A stretch of DNA of 64,000 bases from Humibacillus sp. DSM 29435. GTDB lineage: Bacteria > Actinomycetota > Actinomycetes > Actinomycetales > Dermatophilaceae. The stretch is from positions 61,309 through 125,308 of the forward strand of contig NZ_MAST01000017.1 in assembly GCF_001758225.1 (NCBI RefSeq), given 5' to 3'. The position numbers were made by a program, and so were the translations under genes. The first letter of the stretch is position 1. Each line of letters opens with the position of its first letter. This document shows, piece by piece, positions 1-11,200 of the stretch. A model generated the notes under the pieces. It did not search any database and had not been told where the DNA came from. It saw only the letters and a list, made by a program, of their open reading frames with translations.

Positions 1-64
1 ACGCTGCCGCGAGTGCACCTCTCATGAAGATGCGGCGGTCGATCGCCTTCTTCTCAATGTCCAT
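1..64 (-). CDS. Exported protein, 5' end only (probable ABC sugar-binding lipoprotein or Tat substrate)
   Basis: Only the first 21 codons lie in the window; the rest runs off the left edge. The N-terminus is charged, then has a twin-arginine stretch (R10, R11, I, F, M, R, G) followed by an Ala-rich hydrophobic start, as in Tat signal peptides of solute-binding proteins. A GGAAGGG sequence at 77-83 is a possible ribosome binding site. The SIS, RpiR, sugar kinase and polysaccharide lyase genes next door make a sugar ABC transporter binding protein the likeliest identity, but that is inference from context. The export signal itself is read directly. Confidence 0.5.
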   Translation of the reverse strand, partial: MDIEKKAIDRRIFMRGALAAA

Positions 65-96
65 TGTGGTGTGTTTCCCTTCCATGGGTGGGTGTT

Positions 97-888
97 TCAG
101 GCGTGCCGACGGAGTCGGTCGCCGTAGCGGTCTTCGAGGCCGTGGTTGTGTTCGTCGCCGCCGGGGATGTTCGCCGACAGGTAGACCGGCGGCGTGCTGC
201 CGGATGCCGCGAGCCGCTCGGCAGCGCCGATGGTGAGCAGCTGGGCGATGAAGGCGGCGGTCATCGACGAGACCGCCCCGAGCCCGATGCCGCCGTCGCC
301 GCCGCCCCCGTCGCCGCCCTCCACGCCCCCAAGGGTGAGCGTCGCGTCACCGTAGGGAGCGAGGTTGTCGATGACCACGTCGGCGATCTCGCTGAGGCGC
401 AGGCCACTCGGGTGCTTGGGCGTCACCCGTGCGGTGTGCTCGAGGCTCGTCACGGCGATCACGCCGTGGCCGTTCTCCTTGGCCTTGAGGGCGAAGCCGA
501 CGATGGAGCCGTTGACCCCCGAGTTGCTCGCGATGAGAAAGACGTCGGCCGGGTCGGGGTCGGTCAGCGCCCAGAGGTCGTCGACGATCGTCGGCTCGCG
601 TTCGAGGGCGGCGGCCTCAGCCAGCACCGACCGGTGCTGACCGCCGAGCACGACGACGTCGCTGAGGGCGATGCGGGCCGTGGGGATGAGCCCTCCAGCG
701 CGCCCGGCGATCTCCATCGCGAACGCCTGTGAGTGCCCGGTTCCGAACGCCTGGAGGATGCCGTTGTCGGTGATCGAGCCGGCGATCATGGCGATGGCGG
801 TGTCGAGGCCACCCTCGGCCGCCATCGCGGCGATCCGCTCGATGCGGCTGGTGGTCTGTTCGGTCATCTGTCTCATGAGGTCAGACAT
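97..888 (-). CDS. SIS-domain sugar isomerase-like protein (UPF0309 type)
   Basis: A 263-residue phosphosugar-binding (SIS) protein. The GTGHS motif at residues 49-53 and SNSGVN at 121-126 form the sugar-phosphate loops, and the C-terminal PVYLSANIPGGDEHN block is typical of UPF0309 relatives of MurQ/GmhA. A glycine-rich insertion (about 187-204) is unusual. The start at 888 is chosen because AAAGGA lies about 8 bases upstream and it overlaps the end of the RpiR gene by 8 bases, implying translational coupling; an ATG at 915 is possible but less supported. The likely role is to isomerise or cleave an amino-sugar phosphate in the cytoplasm. The substrate cannot be read from sequence. Confidence 0.85.
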   Translation of the reverse strand: MSDLMRQMTEQTTSRIERIAAMAAEGGLDTAIAMIAGSITDNGILQAFGTGHSQAFAMEIAGRAGGLIPTARIALSDVVVLGGQHRSVLAEAAALEREPTIVDDLWALTDPDPADVFLIASNSGVNGSIVGFALKAKENGHGVIAVTSLEHTARVTPKHPSGLRLSEIADVVIDNLAPYGDATLTLGGVEGGDGGGGDGGIGLGAVSSMTAAFIAQLLTIGAAERLAASGSTPPVYLSANIPGGDEHNHGLEDRYGDRLRRHA

Positions 889-1885
889 GCGCGGTGTCCT
901 TTCCGGGCTGGCCACCCGGGGCGGAGGGAAGGGAGGTCGGTTCGTTGTTCTTGGACGCGGACGGTTGGCGGCGCAGCAGCCGGCGATGGGGAGACACGGC
1001 CATCGCCGAGGCCGCCAGCTTGGTGGTCGTGCGGGGAAAGTTCTGCTGTGCGACCAGCACGTACAGCAGGTCGAGCACGAAGAGCTGCGAGTGCTTGGCC
1101 GACAGCTCGTCAGGCTGGAGGTACTCGTCAGGGGCTGCCGTGTGCAGATGCTCGTCGGCGAGCCCGGCCAACGGCGAGTCGGAGCGGTTGGTCAGCGCGA
1201 CCGTGAAGGCGCCGGTCGACTTCGCCTGCGAGAGCATCTGGATCGTCTCGTGGGTGCGGCCGGTGTTCGAGATGCCGATCGCGACGCTGCGCTCGTCCTG
1301 GATCGCGGCGCTGGTCAGGCCGAGGTGGACCTCCGTCCACGCGTGCACGTTGACGCCGATGCGGTAGAGGCGCATGGCCATCTCGTTCGCCATGCCGCCG
1401 CTGCCGCCGATGCCGTAGATGTCGATGTGCTCGCACGTCGCCATTCGAGCCGCGATGAGGGTAAGCTGCTCGAGGTCGATCGACTCGGCGGTCGCCTCCA
1501 ACGAACGGGCGTGCGTGTCGAGCAGCGCCCGCAGCACCTCGCCGGCACTGTCGTCGGGATCGAACGCCCGACCGATGTCGGTGTGCCAGGACTCGTTCGT
1601 GTCACCCCGTCCGACGTCGGCGGCGACCCCCACCCGCAACGGCACGTAGCCGGCGTAGCCGATGGCCCGGCAGAACCGGGTCACGGTCGCCGCCGAGGTT
1701 CCGGCCTGCTCGGCCAGCTCGGTGATCGAGAGGTTGAGCGGCGCCGTCGGGTGCTCGAGCAGCAGCCCCGCTATCTTGTCCATGGCTACTGACATCTGCG
1801 GCCTTCGGGCGGCGATCCGGTGGGCGACGCCGAGACGCGAGTCGGCGGGGCCGACCCGGTTCGCCAGCTTTGGCGTCGTCACCAT
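881..1885 (-). CDS. RpiR family transcriptional regulator
   Basis: A 334-residue RpiR-type regulator. An N-terminal helix-turn-helix (about residues 50-78, with TSAATVTRFCRAIGY as recognition region) is followed by a SIS effector domain (about 140-280, containing GIGGSGGMANEMA and ISNTGRTHE). It heads the minus-strand unit RpiR-SIS-exported protein and is divergent from the BadF kinase, so it probably controls both directions in response to a phosphorylated sugar. The C-terminal 50 residues beyond the SIS fold are basic and low complexity, longer than usual for the family. The ligand is unknown; an amino-sugar phosphate is likely from context. Confidence 0.88.
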   Translation of the reverse strand: MVTTPKLANRVGPADSRLGVAHRIAARRPQMSVAMDKIAGLLLEHPTAPLNLSITELAEQAGTSAATVTRFCRAIGYAGYVPLRVGVAADVGRGDTNESWHTDIGRAFDPDDSAGEVLRALLDTHARSLEATAESIDLEQLTLIAARMATCEHIDIYGIGGSGGMANEMAMRLYRIGVNVHAWTEVHLGLTSAAIQDERSVAIGISNTGRTHETIQMLSQAKSTGAFTVALTNRSDSPLAGLADEHLHTAAPDEYLQPDELSAKHSQLFVLDLLYVLVAQQNFPRTTTKLAASAMAVSPHRRLLRRQPSASKNNEPTSLPSAPGGQPGKDTAHV

Positions 1886-1932
1886 GATGAAAATTCATCT
1901 CACTCGTAGGAGTTGTTCACTGAAAATCTTTC
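1886..1932. promoter_or_regulatory. Operator-like palindromes in RpiR/BadF divergent promoter
   Basis: Two inverted repeats lie between the divergent starts. GATGAA-AA-TTCATC (1886-1899) touches the RpiR start codon, and GAAA-ATC-TTTC occurs at 1922-1932. TGAAA/TTTCA-type sites are common for RpiR regulators, so these are candidate autoregulatory operators. The symmetry is seen directly; the regulator assignment is inferred. Confidence 0.45.
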
Positions 1933-1956
1933 CCATCCTGAGCGTGAGGTCAACGA

Positions 1957-3045
1957 ATGAGCGATGACAAGTCGATAACGATGACCCACCACCTCGGCAT
2001 CGACGCGGGCGGCACCTCCACCCGCGCCGTTGTGCTCGACTCTCACGGGCGTGCCCTCGGCTATGGACGATCGGGCAGCGGCAACCCCATCTCGGCCGGC
2101 CCCGTCGTTGCCGCCGCGTCACTTCGAGCCGCCACCGCCCAAGCCCTGGACGGCGCAGCCCTGGCCGGCTCGGTGATCAGCACGACGGCCGTGGCCATGG
2201 CCGGAGGCAGCAGCGTGACCGATGACCTCACGGTGGCCGCGAGCATCCGGGGGGCGCTCCTGCCCACCGGAGTGACGGCCGCCGTGACGATCGAGAAGGA
2301 CCTGCTCGCGCTGTACTTCTCGGGAACGCCCGAGGCCGATGGCTACGCCCTCGTAGCCGGCACCGGGGCTGCGGCGGTGCGGGTCCGAGGCGGCGAGGTG
2401 GAGGCGGTCTGTGACGGGTTGGGCTGGCTGCTCGGCGACGACGGCTCCGGCTTCTGGATCGGACGCGAAGTGGCCCGAGCCGTCGCTGCCGACCTCGACG
2501 GGCGAGGCCCCACCACGGCGCTGACCCCGATGCTGCTCGCTGCGAGGAACCCGGGCCTCACGACTGGTAGAGCCCCCACCTCCAGCTCCGTTGTGCGGCA
2601 TGAGCTTTCGAGCGAACGCGACCTACGACTGAGCGAGCTCGTGAGGTGGGTCTACGCCCTCCGACCGGTACAGCTCGCCCAGTACGCTCCGCTCGCCTTC
2701 GAGGCCGCCCGTGCCGGCCATGACGCCGTAGCCGAGCACATCGTCAACCAGGCCGGGCACGTCCTCGCCGCCACGCTGGCCGCCGTCGTCAGCCCCGGCC
2801 TCGACGGCCCGCTCGTGGTCGGGGGCAGCGTGCTGGTGAACCAGGCCGCGGTGCGTGACATCGTCAGCGACGTCGGGCCTGCCCGCCTTGACGGGCCGGG
2901 AGACCACCGGGCACACCGACGGCCCGTCGTCGTCGTGCCCGACGGACTGGTCGGAGCCGCAGTGCTGTCCCTGCGCAACGCCGGGATCCGGGTCGACAAG
3001 ACGGTGTTCGACACCGTGACGCGTTCCCTGGGGCAGCTGCGCTGA
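1957..3045 (+). CDS. BadF/BadG/BcrA/BcrD-type sugar kinase (N-acetylglucosamine kinase-like)
   Basis: A 362-residue ASKHA-fold kinase. The phosphate-binding GIDAGGTSTRA is at residues 14-24, and a second glycine-rich segment (VAGTGAAAVRVRGG, then GDDGSGFWIGREV) matches BadF-type GlcNAc kinases. The likely role is cytosolic ATP-dependent phosphorylation of an imported amino sugar or hexose. The ATG at 1957 has GTGAGGT 7 bases upstream; a second ATG at 1981 is also possible. It is divergent from the RpiR-SIS genes, and the DUF5107 gene follows about 105 bases downstream on the same strand. The kinase fold is clear; the substrate is inferred from neighbours. Confidence 0.82.
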   Translation: MSDDKSITMTHHLGIDAGGTSTRAVVLDSHGRALGYGRSGSGNPISAGPVVAAASLRAATAQALDGAALAGSVISTTAVAMAGGSSVTDDLTVAASIRGALLPTGVTAAVTIEKDLLALYFSGTPEADGYALVAGTGAAAVRVRGGEVEAVCDGLGWLLGDDGSGFWIGREVARAVAADLDGRGPTTALTPMLLAARNPGLTTGRAPTSSSVVRHELSSERDLRLSELVRWVYALRPVQLAQYAPLAFEAARAGHDAVAEHIVNQAGHVLAATLAAVVSPGLDGPLVVGGSVLVNQAAVRDIVSDVGPARLDGPGDHRAHRRPVVVVPDGLVGAAVLSLRNAGIRVDKTVFDTVTRSLGQLR

Positions 3046-3150
3046 CCGACCCGTACGGTGGGCTGGGGCTGGGGCCGCTACCGGCCCGAGCCGACCACCA
3101 TCAGCGCGGCCCCTGCCGACCGGCGACCCGCTCCTGGAAAGGAACCCACG

Positions 3151-5112
3151 GTGACGAGCACCCTGCACCTCCGCACCCTCTCGCTGCCGACCGCGCCGAT
3201 CGGCCCACCCAACCCGTTGCCGCCGATCTTCGCGCCGTCCGACACGCATCAGGTGGCGGCGCCGGGTGACGCCGACGCGGAGATGCTGAACGGCATCCGG
3301 TACGGCCGGGTTCGCAGCGTGCTTCCCTACCTGCTCCAGGACGGCTACGACCGCTCGCTGACCGAGACCGAGCACGAGGTGGCGGTACTCGAGAACGAGG
3401 TGCTGAAGGCCACGTTCCTGCTCGGCGCTGGGGGCCGACTGGTCTCGCTCGTGCACCGGCCGAGCAACCGCGAGCTGCTCTTTCGCAACCCGGCCTTCCA
3501 GCCCGCCAACCTCGCCCTGCGAAACGCCTGGGTCAGCGGCGGGGTCGAGTGGAACATCGGCACGATCGGGCACAGTCCCCTCACCTGTGAGCCGCTGCAC
3601 GCCGTTCGTGCCCGGCACGCCGACGGCTCCCCCGTGCTGCGGATGTACGAGTACGAACGGCTGCGCGGCGTCGTCTTCCAGATCGACGCCTGGCTGCCCG
3701 AAGGCTCTCCCGTGCTGCTCGTGCACGTGCGCATCGTCAACCCGAGCGACGCGACGGTGCCGATCTACTGGTGGTCGAACATCGCCGTGCCCCTGACCCC
3801 CGACGTGCGCGTCGTGGCTCCCGCCGACGCCGCCTGGCAGTTCGGCTACGACGCGACCCTTCGGCGCGTGCAGATGCCGGTCACGGGCGGTATCGACCGC
3901 ACCTACCCGACGCGCAGCACCGAGGCCGCCGACTACTTCTTTGACATCCCTGCGACCGAGCGGGGTTGGATCGCCGCCCTCGACGCCGAGGGCACCGGCC
4001 TGGCCCAGGTGTCGACCAGGCGTCTGCGCGGTCGCAAGCTGTTCCTGTGGGGTCAGAGCGACGGTGGCCGCCACTGGCAGGAGTGGCTCAACGGACCCGG
4101 CCATGACTATCTCGAGATCCAGGCCGGCCTCGCCCGCACCCAGCTCGAACACCTCCCCCTCCCACCCAGGGCGGAGTGGTCGTGGGTCGAGGCGTACGGA
4201 ATGGTCCGGTGCCCGCCCGACCACGTGCACGGGTCGCCGTGGTCGCTCGCCCGTGACGCGGCAGCCCGAGGAGTCGAAGAGCTCGTCACCGAAACCGCGC
4301 TCGAACGGGCCCTGACCGAGGCGAAGACCTGGGTCGACGACGAACCCCTCGAGGTGCTGTCGGTGGGTTCGGGCTGGGGCGCGCTCGAACGCACAGCCCG
4401 CGCCCGTTCGGGTGACGACTCGCTTCGGATGCCGGCAACTCCCTTCTCTGACAGCACGATCGGCCCAGCGCAACAGGTCTGGCTAGACCTTCTCGACGGA
4501 GGTGACAGCCTGCCGGGCGACCCCTGCGAGCCGCCTCTCTCGTACGAGGTCGACGACCGCTGGGTCAGGCTGCTGGGCCGGGCCACGGGCTGGCGAGCCG
4601 CTCTGCACCGAGGCGTGGCGCAAGCCGCCGACGGGGACTTCGACGCGGCCGAAACCGAGTGGGCGGCATCCGCTCACGAGCAGCCGAACGCGTGGGCGGT
4701 GCGCAACCTCGGGGCACTGGCCCGCTTCCGGGGGGAGCTCGGCCTCGCGGTGGCGAACTACCGCGCCGCGCACCGACTGCGGCCCGACCTGCTGGCCCTC
4801 ACCCTGGAGCTGCTCGAGGTGCTGCTCGAAGCCGACGAGCCGGCTGCGGCACTGGCCGTGGTCGCTGACACGGCCGAGCCGCAGCGGGCCCACGGCCGGC
4901 TCCGCTTCGCCGAGGCACGAGCCGCGCTCGCGACCGGCGACCTTTCCCGGGTGTCCGCGATCATCGAGAGCGGCCTCGAGATCGCCGACATCCGCGAAGG
5001 CGAGACCTCGCTGACGGTCTTCTGGGACGCCTACCAAGACGCACTCTCGGCGGGTCTCGATCGTCAGCCGATGCCGCGCGCCCTCGACTTTCGGATGAAG
5101 GCGTCGGACTGA
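3151..5112 (+). CDS. DUF5107 domain protein with C-terminal TPR-like region
   Basis: About 653 residues, no signal peptide, so cytoplasmic. Residues about 55-330 match the DUF5107 pattern (LENEVLKATFLLGAGGRL, FQPANLALRNAW, SGGVEWNIGTIGH, YWWSNIAVP), a beta-rich fold related to carbohydrate-active enzymes. Residues about 480-620 are helical with TPR character. The GTG at 3151 is chosen because GGAAAGGAA lies at 3137-3145; an earlier in-frame GTG at 3058 has no such site. Its position between a sugar kinase and a polysaccharide lyase suggests it acts on imported oligosaccharides. The catalytic activity of this family is not something I can name. Confidence 0.8.
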   Translation: MTSTLHLRTLSLPTAPIGPPNPLPPIFAPSDTHQVAAPGDADAEMLNGIRYGRVRSVLPYLLQDGYDRSLTETEHEVAVLENEVLKATFLLGAGGRLVSLVHRPSNRELLFRNPAFQPANLALRNAWVSGGVEWNIGTIGHSPLTCEPLHAVRARHADGSPVLRMYEYERLRGVVFQIDAWLPEGSPVLLVHVRIVNPSDATVPIYWWSNIAVPLTPDVRVVAPADAAWQFGYDATLRRVQMPVTGGIDRTYPTRSTEAADYFFDIPATERGWIAALDAEGTGLAQVSTRRLRGRKLFLWGQSDGGRHWQEWLNGPGHDYLEIQAGLARTQLEHLPLPPRAEWSWVEAYGMVRCPPDHVHGSPWSLARDAAARGVEELVTETALERALTEAKTWVDDEPLEVLSVGSGWGALERTARARSGDDSLRMPATPFSDSTIGPAQQVWLDLLDGGDSLPGDPCEPPLSYEVDDRWVRLLGRATGWRAALHRGVAQAADGDFDAAETEWAASAHEQPNAWAVRNLGALARFRGELGLAVANYRAAHRLRPDLLALTLELLEVLLEADEPAAALAVVADTAEPQRAHGRLRFAEARAALATGDLSRVSAIIESGLEIADIREGETSLTVFWDAYQDALSAGLDRQPMPRALDFRMKASD

Positions 5113-5158
5113 CTCGTTCGGTCGGGAGGGACCGCATCCGGTTCAGGCGCGGGGTAGC

Positions 5159-7645
5159 TCAGGTGTGGAGCGCGAACTCCAACGTTCGGCCGGCCGACGC
5201 GCTCACGTCGATCGTCAGCGTGACGACGTTGCCTGACCGCACCAGGGTTACCCGGCTCGCGTCGACCCCCCTGACCCGGCGAGCCCTCGTGTTCGTCACC
5301 ACGAGGGTGACCGTGCTCTGCGCCTGCGTCGGGTCACTCACGCTGATCCGGGCCATGCTCCCTGTTTTGCGGGCGATGAGGCAGAGGCTGCCGTTCGCGG
5401 TGAAGTCACCGACCGTTCCCGGCCTCCAGAAGTTGGCGGCGGTGAGGCCGCCTCGGCAGCCGAGACCCTGGGCCGTCGCGTCGTTGCGCAACACAGTGAC
5501 GGTGGCGCGGCGGGCCTGGGCCTTCGTTCGAGCCACCCCCGCACCCGGCAGCACCACGTAGGCGTAGGTCGAACCGGCGACGTCGGCGCCCGACCCGTGG
5601 GAGTAGGCCAGGGTGGCGTACTGCCGGGTGCGCAGGTCGCCTGCCCCCGCGGCGGTACTGGTGTTGTTGCGCTGCCACGTTCCCTCGCGTGGGGCGACGC
5701 TGGCGGTGAGTCCCGGAGCCCCGTCGAGGAAGACGTAGCCGCCCGCCCCTTCCAGGTGGGCCCACCGGGCCCCGCCCACGGCAGAGCCGCCGGCGATCTC
5801 GGATGCCGCGCTCTTCGTGGCGTCAGCCCGGACCGTGCGGTCGGTGGCTCCCAGGCTCACGAGCAGCTCGCGTGGGCGGTCGCCGAGGTTGCGGTGCTCG
5901 ACGACCGTACGCACCTCAGCGTCGCTCTGCGTGGAGATGTCGCTGCCCAGGGCCACGACCATGTCGGGCAGGGTGAACCACGACTTCCGGGCCACCAAGC
6001 CGGTGCCCCCCGGGGCGACGAGGTGCATACCGGCCAGGGCCAGATCATCGAAGGTGACGCCACCGGTCCACTCGTTCTGTGGGGTGGTCGCGCCCCACTC
6101 CCCCTCGGGGTTGGGGGGCAGCGGCGTCAGGTCGACCGTGGTGCCAGGGGGTGCCGTCAGGTCGAAGGTGGCCCAGTAGTCGTCGTCGAAGTGGTCGTCG
6201 TCACCCGCGAGGTAGAGGTAGGTCATGCCCTGGCTCGTCTTGACCCCCTCGAAGTTCTCGGCGGGGGTGCCCTCGTGCCACGCGATCCGTCGCGAGCACA
6301 TCGCCACGCACAACGCCCAGGAGCTGCGCTTGCCTCGGTAGACGAGCCGGTCCATGGCCTGGAACAGCCGCGGGCCGGTCTCGTCCGCTCGCGCCGGCAC
6401 CGACGAGCTCATCAGGTCGGTGACCAGGGCCAGGCGCACGATGTTGGTGGTGTCGGTGACGGTGGCCGCGGCGTTGTTGACGATCCACTGCTTGCACAGG
6501 CCTCGCCAGTGCCGCGCCGTCGCCGCGTCGGCGGCCTGCGCGAGCCGCAACGTGTACTCGATGAGCTGGTTGCCATCGTCGATGCTGCGCTCGGCGAACC
6601 GTGAGACGGCCCGCCCGCGAACGGCATCCATCATCTGGCCGTTGTACATCAGCGGTGCGAACGAGCCCTCCACCGCCGACGTCAGGTTGGCTCGGGTGGG
6701 GTCGGTGATGTCGAAGGTCGTGCCGGCGAGCAGGGCGAAGAGCTTGGAGAGCCCGCCGAGCAGCACCAGCCCGTAGGTGCCCGTGTAGCCGATGGTCGAG
6801 TGCTGGACGAACGACCCGTCCTTGAAGAACCCGTTGCCCTCGGTGACGTACTGCCAGGTCGGGCTGAGCGCCGAGACGGCAGCCTGGAGCAGGGCCGTGT
6901 CGGGCTGGACGATGGAACGCACGATGATCGCCTGGCAGATGTCGACCCGGTTCGCCCCGTCAGACGAGATGACCCCGCTCGGGTGGATCTGCAGCCGGGG
7001 GTCGCGGTTGGGCAGGAAGTGGTCGATCGATGCGCAGTAGGTGTCGATGGCCGACTGGTCGAGCTCGGCGTGCAGGATCGCCATGATGTCGGCGAGCGGG
7101 CGGGAGGCGCCGATGATCCACGACCACCAGTTGCCCCACCAGTCGGTGTTCTCGTTGTAGATCGTGGTGTGCAGGTGCTCGAGGCCGGCCTTGACGGTGT
7201 CGAGCACCGCAGCCGAGCCCTCGTGCGCCGAGCCCGGTGTGGCCCAGGCCACCGCCATCGTCTGTAGGTCGACGTAGTTGAGGCGCATGGCGTTCGACTG
7301 CGCCGTACCTTGGGGACCGCCCCAGTTGTGGTCGGAGAAGAACTGGGTGTCGCTCGGGCTCACCATCGCGAGGCGGGCGGTGACTCCTTGGTCGAGGGTG
7401 GCGATGGCGTCGGCGAACGTCGACGGTGAACCGGAGATGAGGTTCCGGCCGGTCAGCGAGTCGACCCAGCGAGCCCGCAGCACCTCGAGGTCGGCCCCGG
7501 TGAGCCCCGGTGCCGCGGCGGCTGCCTGCGCGAAGCTCGGCGCGAGGGCCGCGACGACAGCCAGGCCACCTGCGCCGCGCAGCACGGTACGGCGCGACAG
7601 GGTGATTGGCGATGGCTTCGCGGATGCCGTTGAGGTGGCGAACAT
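5159..7645 (-). CDS. Polysaccharide lyase family 8 (hyaluronate/chondroitin/xanthan lyase-like), Tat-exported
   Basis: An 828-residue secreted lyase. The N-terminus has a Tat signal (SRRTVLRG, residues 17-24, then a hydrophobic stretch to an AQA site near 39-41). The alpha-toroid domain carries the family 8 active site: NWWSW aromatic patch (172-176), Asn232 in DGANR, His282 and Tyr291 in QHSTIGYTGTYG, and a following Arg in RGRAVSR. The C-terminal half has beta-sandwich domains. Family 8 enzymes cleave uronic-acid polymers by beta-elimination; hyaluronan, chondroitin or xanthan cannot be separated here. GAGGAG lies about 8 bases before the ATG. It converges with the DUF5107 gene. Confidence 0.9.
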   Translation of the reverse strand: MFATSTASAKPSPITLSRRTVLRGAGGLAVVAALAPSFAQAAAAAPGLTGADLEVLRARWVDSLTGRNLISGSPSTFADAIATLDQGVTARLAMVSPSDTQFFSDHNWGGPQGTAQSNAMRLNYVDLQTMAVAWATPGSAHEGSAAVLDTVKAGLEHLHTTIYNENTDWWGNWWSWIIGASRPLADIMAILHAELDQSAIDTYCASIDHFLPNRDPRLQIHPSGVISSDGANRVDICQAIIVRSIVQPDTALLQAAVSALSPTWQYVTEGNGFFKDGSFVQHSTIGYTGTYGLVLLGGLSKLFALLAGTTFDITDPTRANLTSAVEGSFAPLMYNGQMMDAVRGRAVSRFAERSIDDGNQLIEYTLRLAQAADAATARHWRGLCKQWIVNNAAATVTDTTNIVRLALVTDLMSSSVPARADETGPRLFQAMDRLVYRGKRSSWALCVAMCSRRIAWHEGTPAENFEGVKTSQGMTYLYLAGDDDHFDDDYWATFDLTAPPGTTVDLTPLPPNPEGEWGATTPQNEWTGGVTFDDLALAGMHLVAPGGTGLVARKSWFTLPDMVVALGSDISTQSDAEVRTVVEHRNLGDRPRELLVSLGATDRTVRADATKSAASEIAGGSAVGGARWAHLEGAGGYVFLDGAPGLTASVAPREGTWQRNNTSTAAGAGDLRTRQYATLAYSHGSGADVAGSTYAYVVLPGAGVARTKAQARRATVTVLRNDATAQGLGCRGGLTAANFWRPGTVGDFTANGSLCLIARKTGSMARISVSDPTQAQSTVTLVVTNTRARRVRGVDASRVTLVRSGNVVTLTIDVSASAGRTLEFALHT

Positions 7646-7805
7646 GGGGGTGCTCCTCGGTCTCGGGGATCCGGCAACGTGCCGAACCCGTCCCGGCGAC
7701 CGTAAAGAGACAGATCGGAAGGATTCAAGAAGTACCTCCAGATTTGCGGGACTGTGCCCTCCACCGGACCGACCGAACGCGAGCGGCCAGAGGGGAAACG
7801 CCGAA

Positions 7806-7835
7806 GGGCGGCCCCTCCCGTAGGAGGAACCGCCC
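7806..7835 (-). terminator. Hairpin downstream of groEL
   Basis: GGGCGG (7806-7811) pairs with CCGCCC (7830-7835), and CCTCC (7814-7818) with GGAGG (7823-7827) around a CGTA loop. It lies just after groEL and before the lyase gene, both on the minus strand, so it probably ends the groEL transcript. There is no strong U-run, as is common at high GC. The rest of 7646-7921 shows only the short tandem repeat at 7863-7898. Confidence 0.6.
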
Positions 7836-7862
7836 GTCGGTACGTGCAGGTGGTGCAGTAGT

Positions 7863-7898
7863 TCAGTGACTCAGTGACTCAGTGATTCACTGACTCAG
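7863..7898. repeat. 8-bp tandem repeat
   Basis: Four and a half contiguous copies of TCAGTGAC (the third ends in T, the fourth has one internal change) lie 24 bases past the groEL stop codon. The units are adjacent without spacers, so this is a simple tandem array and not CRISPR. Confidence 0.85.
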
Positions 7899-7921
7899 GC
7901 GTGCAGATGAAGCGGTGGGGC

Positions 7922-10208
<2,287 letters not shown>

Positions 10209-10243
10209 CCCCTCAGCGTGCCATCCGGCCCTACGGTGGGCCA

Positions 10244-11107
10244 ATGGTCGTGCCGAGCGGGTTCGTCGAGGTGGCAGACCGGGTGCTCGTGGCCCGGTAC
10301 CCGCAGTGGAACGTCAACGTGGGGCTGGTGCTCGGGCGAGACGGCGCCGTCGTGGTCGACACCCGGGCCAGCGACCGACAGGGCTCGGAGGTCCAGGGCG
10401 ACATCCGGGCGCTCGGTCGCGACATCGTCGTTCGCCACGTGGTCAACACTCACGTGCACTTCGACCACACCTTCGGCAACTCCGCCTTTGCGTCGGCGAC
10501 CGTGCATGCGCACGACAACGTCGGCCGAACCTTCGTCGCCGACGCCGAGCGCATCAAGGCTGAGTTCCGGGCCGACCCCGGAGACGGCCCCGAGTACGGC
10601 TACACCGAGGCGGATGCCGCAGCCGTGCTGGCGACCGTGGTGCGCGGCCCCGACTGCACGTTCGGCAAGGGTGCGACCATCGACCTCGGCGACCGGGTCG
10701 TCACCCTCGCGTACGCCGGTCGGGGGCACACCGACGGCGACATCGCCGTGCACGTGCCCGACACCGACGCGATGTTTCTCGGCGACCTCATCGAGGAGAG
10801 TGCCCCGCCCTCCTTCGGGGGCGACTGCTGGCCCCTCGACTGGGCCGACACCCTGGGCTCGCACCAGAACTGGCTCGGGCCGGCCAGCGTGGTCGTGCCC
10901 GGGCACGGGCGGTGCGTCGACGCGGCCTTCGTCGAGCGCCAGCGCAGCGAGATCGCGGCGGTGGCGGCCGTCATCCGCGAACGGCGCATCGCCGGGCAGT
11001 CGTGGGCCGCTGCCGTGGCCGAGCCCGACGAGCGCCTGGCCTACCCGCTCGACGGGCTCGAGGCGGCCTTCCGCCGGGGCTTCGACCAGTACCTGGGGTC
11101 AGTCTGA
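10244..11107 (+). CDS. MBL-fold metallo-hydrolase
   Basis: A 287-residue metallo-beta-lactamase fold protein. The zinc motif THVHFDH is at residues 69-75, with further ligands in GRGHTDGD (about 158-165), LGDLIEE and the PGHG segment. No signal peptide is present, so it is a cytosolic hydrolase; the family includes thioesterases, lactonases and glyoxalase II-like enzymes and the substrate cannot be assigned. It is divergently paired with the HIT gene and ends at a strong bidirectional hairpin (11131-11179). Confidence 0.85.
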   Translation: MVVPSGFVEVADRVLVARYPQWNVNVGLVLGRDGAVVVDTRASDRQGSEVQGDIRALGRDIVVRHVVNTHVHFDHTFGNSAFASATVHAHDNVGRTFVADAERIKAEFRADPGDGPEYGYTEADAAAVLATVVRGPDCTFGKGATIDLGDRVVTLAYAGRGHTDGDIAVHVPDTDAMFLGDLIEESAPPSFGGDCWPLDWADTLGSHQNWLGPASVVVPGHGRCVDAAFVERQRSEIAAVAAVIRERRIAGQSWAAAVAEPDERLAYPLDGLEAAFRRGFDQYLGSV

Positions 11108-11130
11108 CCGGTCTGGTCGGAGGGTTGGCA

Positions 11131-11179
11131 AGGTCGGGGAGGCCTATCGGCACCTACTGCCGAGAAACCTCCCCGACCT
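11131..11179. repeat. 49-nt palindromic element, copy 1 (possible bidirectional terminator)
   Basis: Twelve-base perfect arms AGGTCGGGGAGG (11131-11142) and CCTCCCCGACCT (11168-11179) enclose a 25-base core with an inner CGGCA/TGCCG stem. It sits between the convergent MBL and DUF559 genes. A second element of the same length and plan is at 12263-12311; 40 of 49 positions match, and the outermost base pair differs by a compensating A-T to G-C change. It may be a terminator, a mobile palindrome, or both. Confidence 0.85.
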
Positions 11180-11200
11180 CTTCGAGGTCTGCCTCACCGC

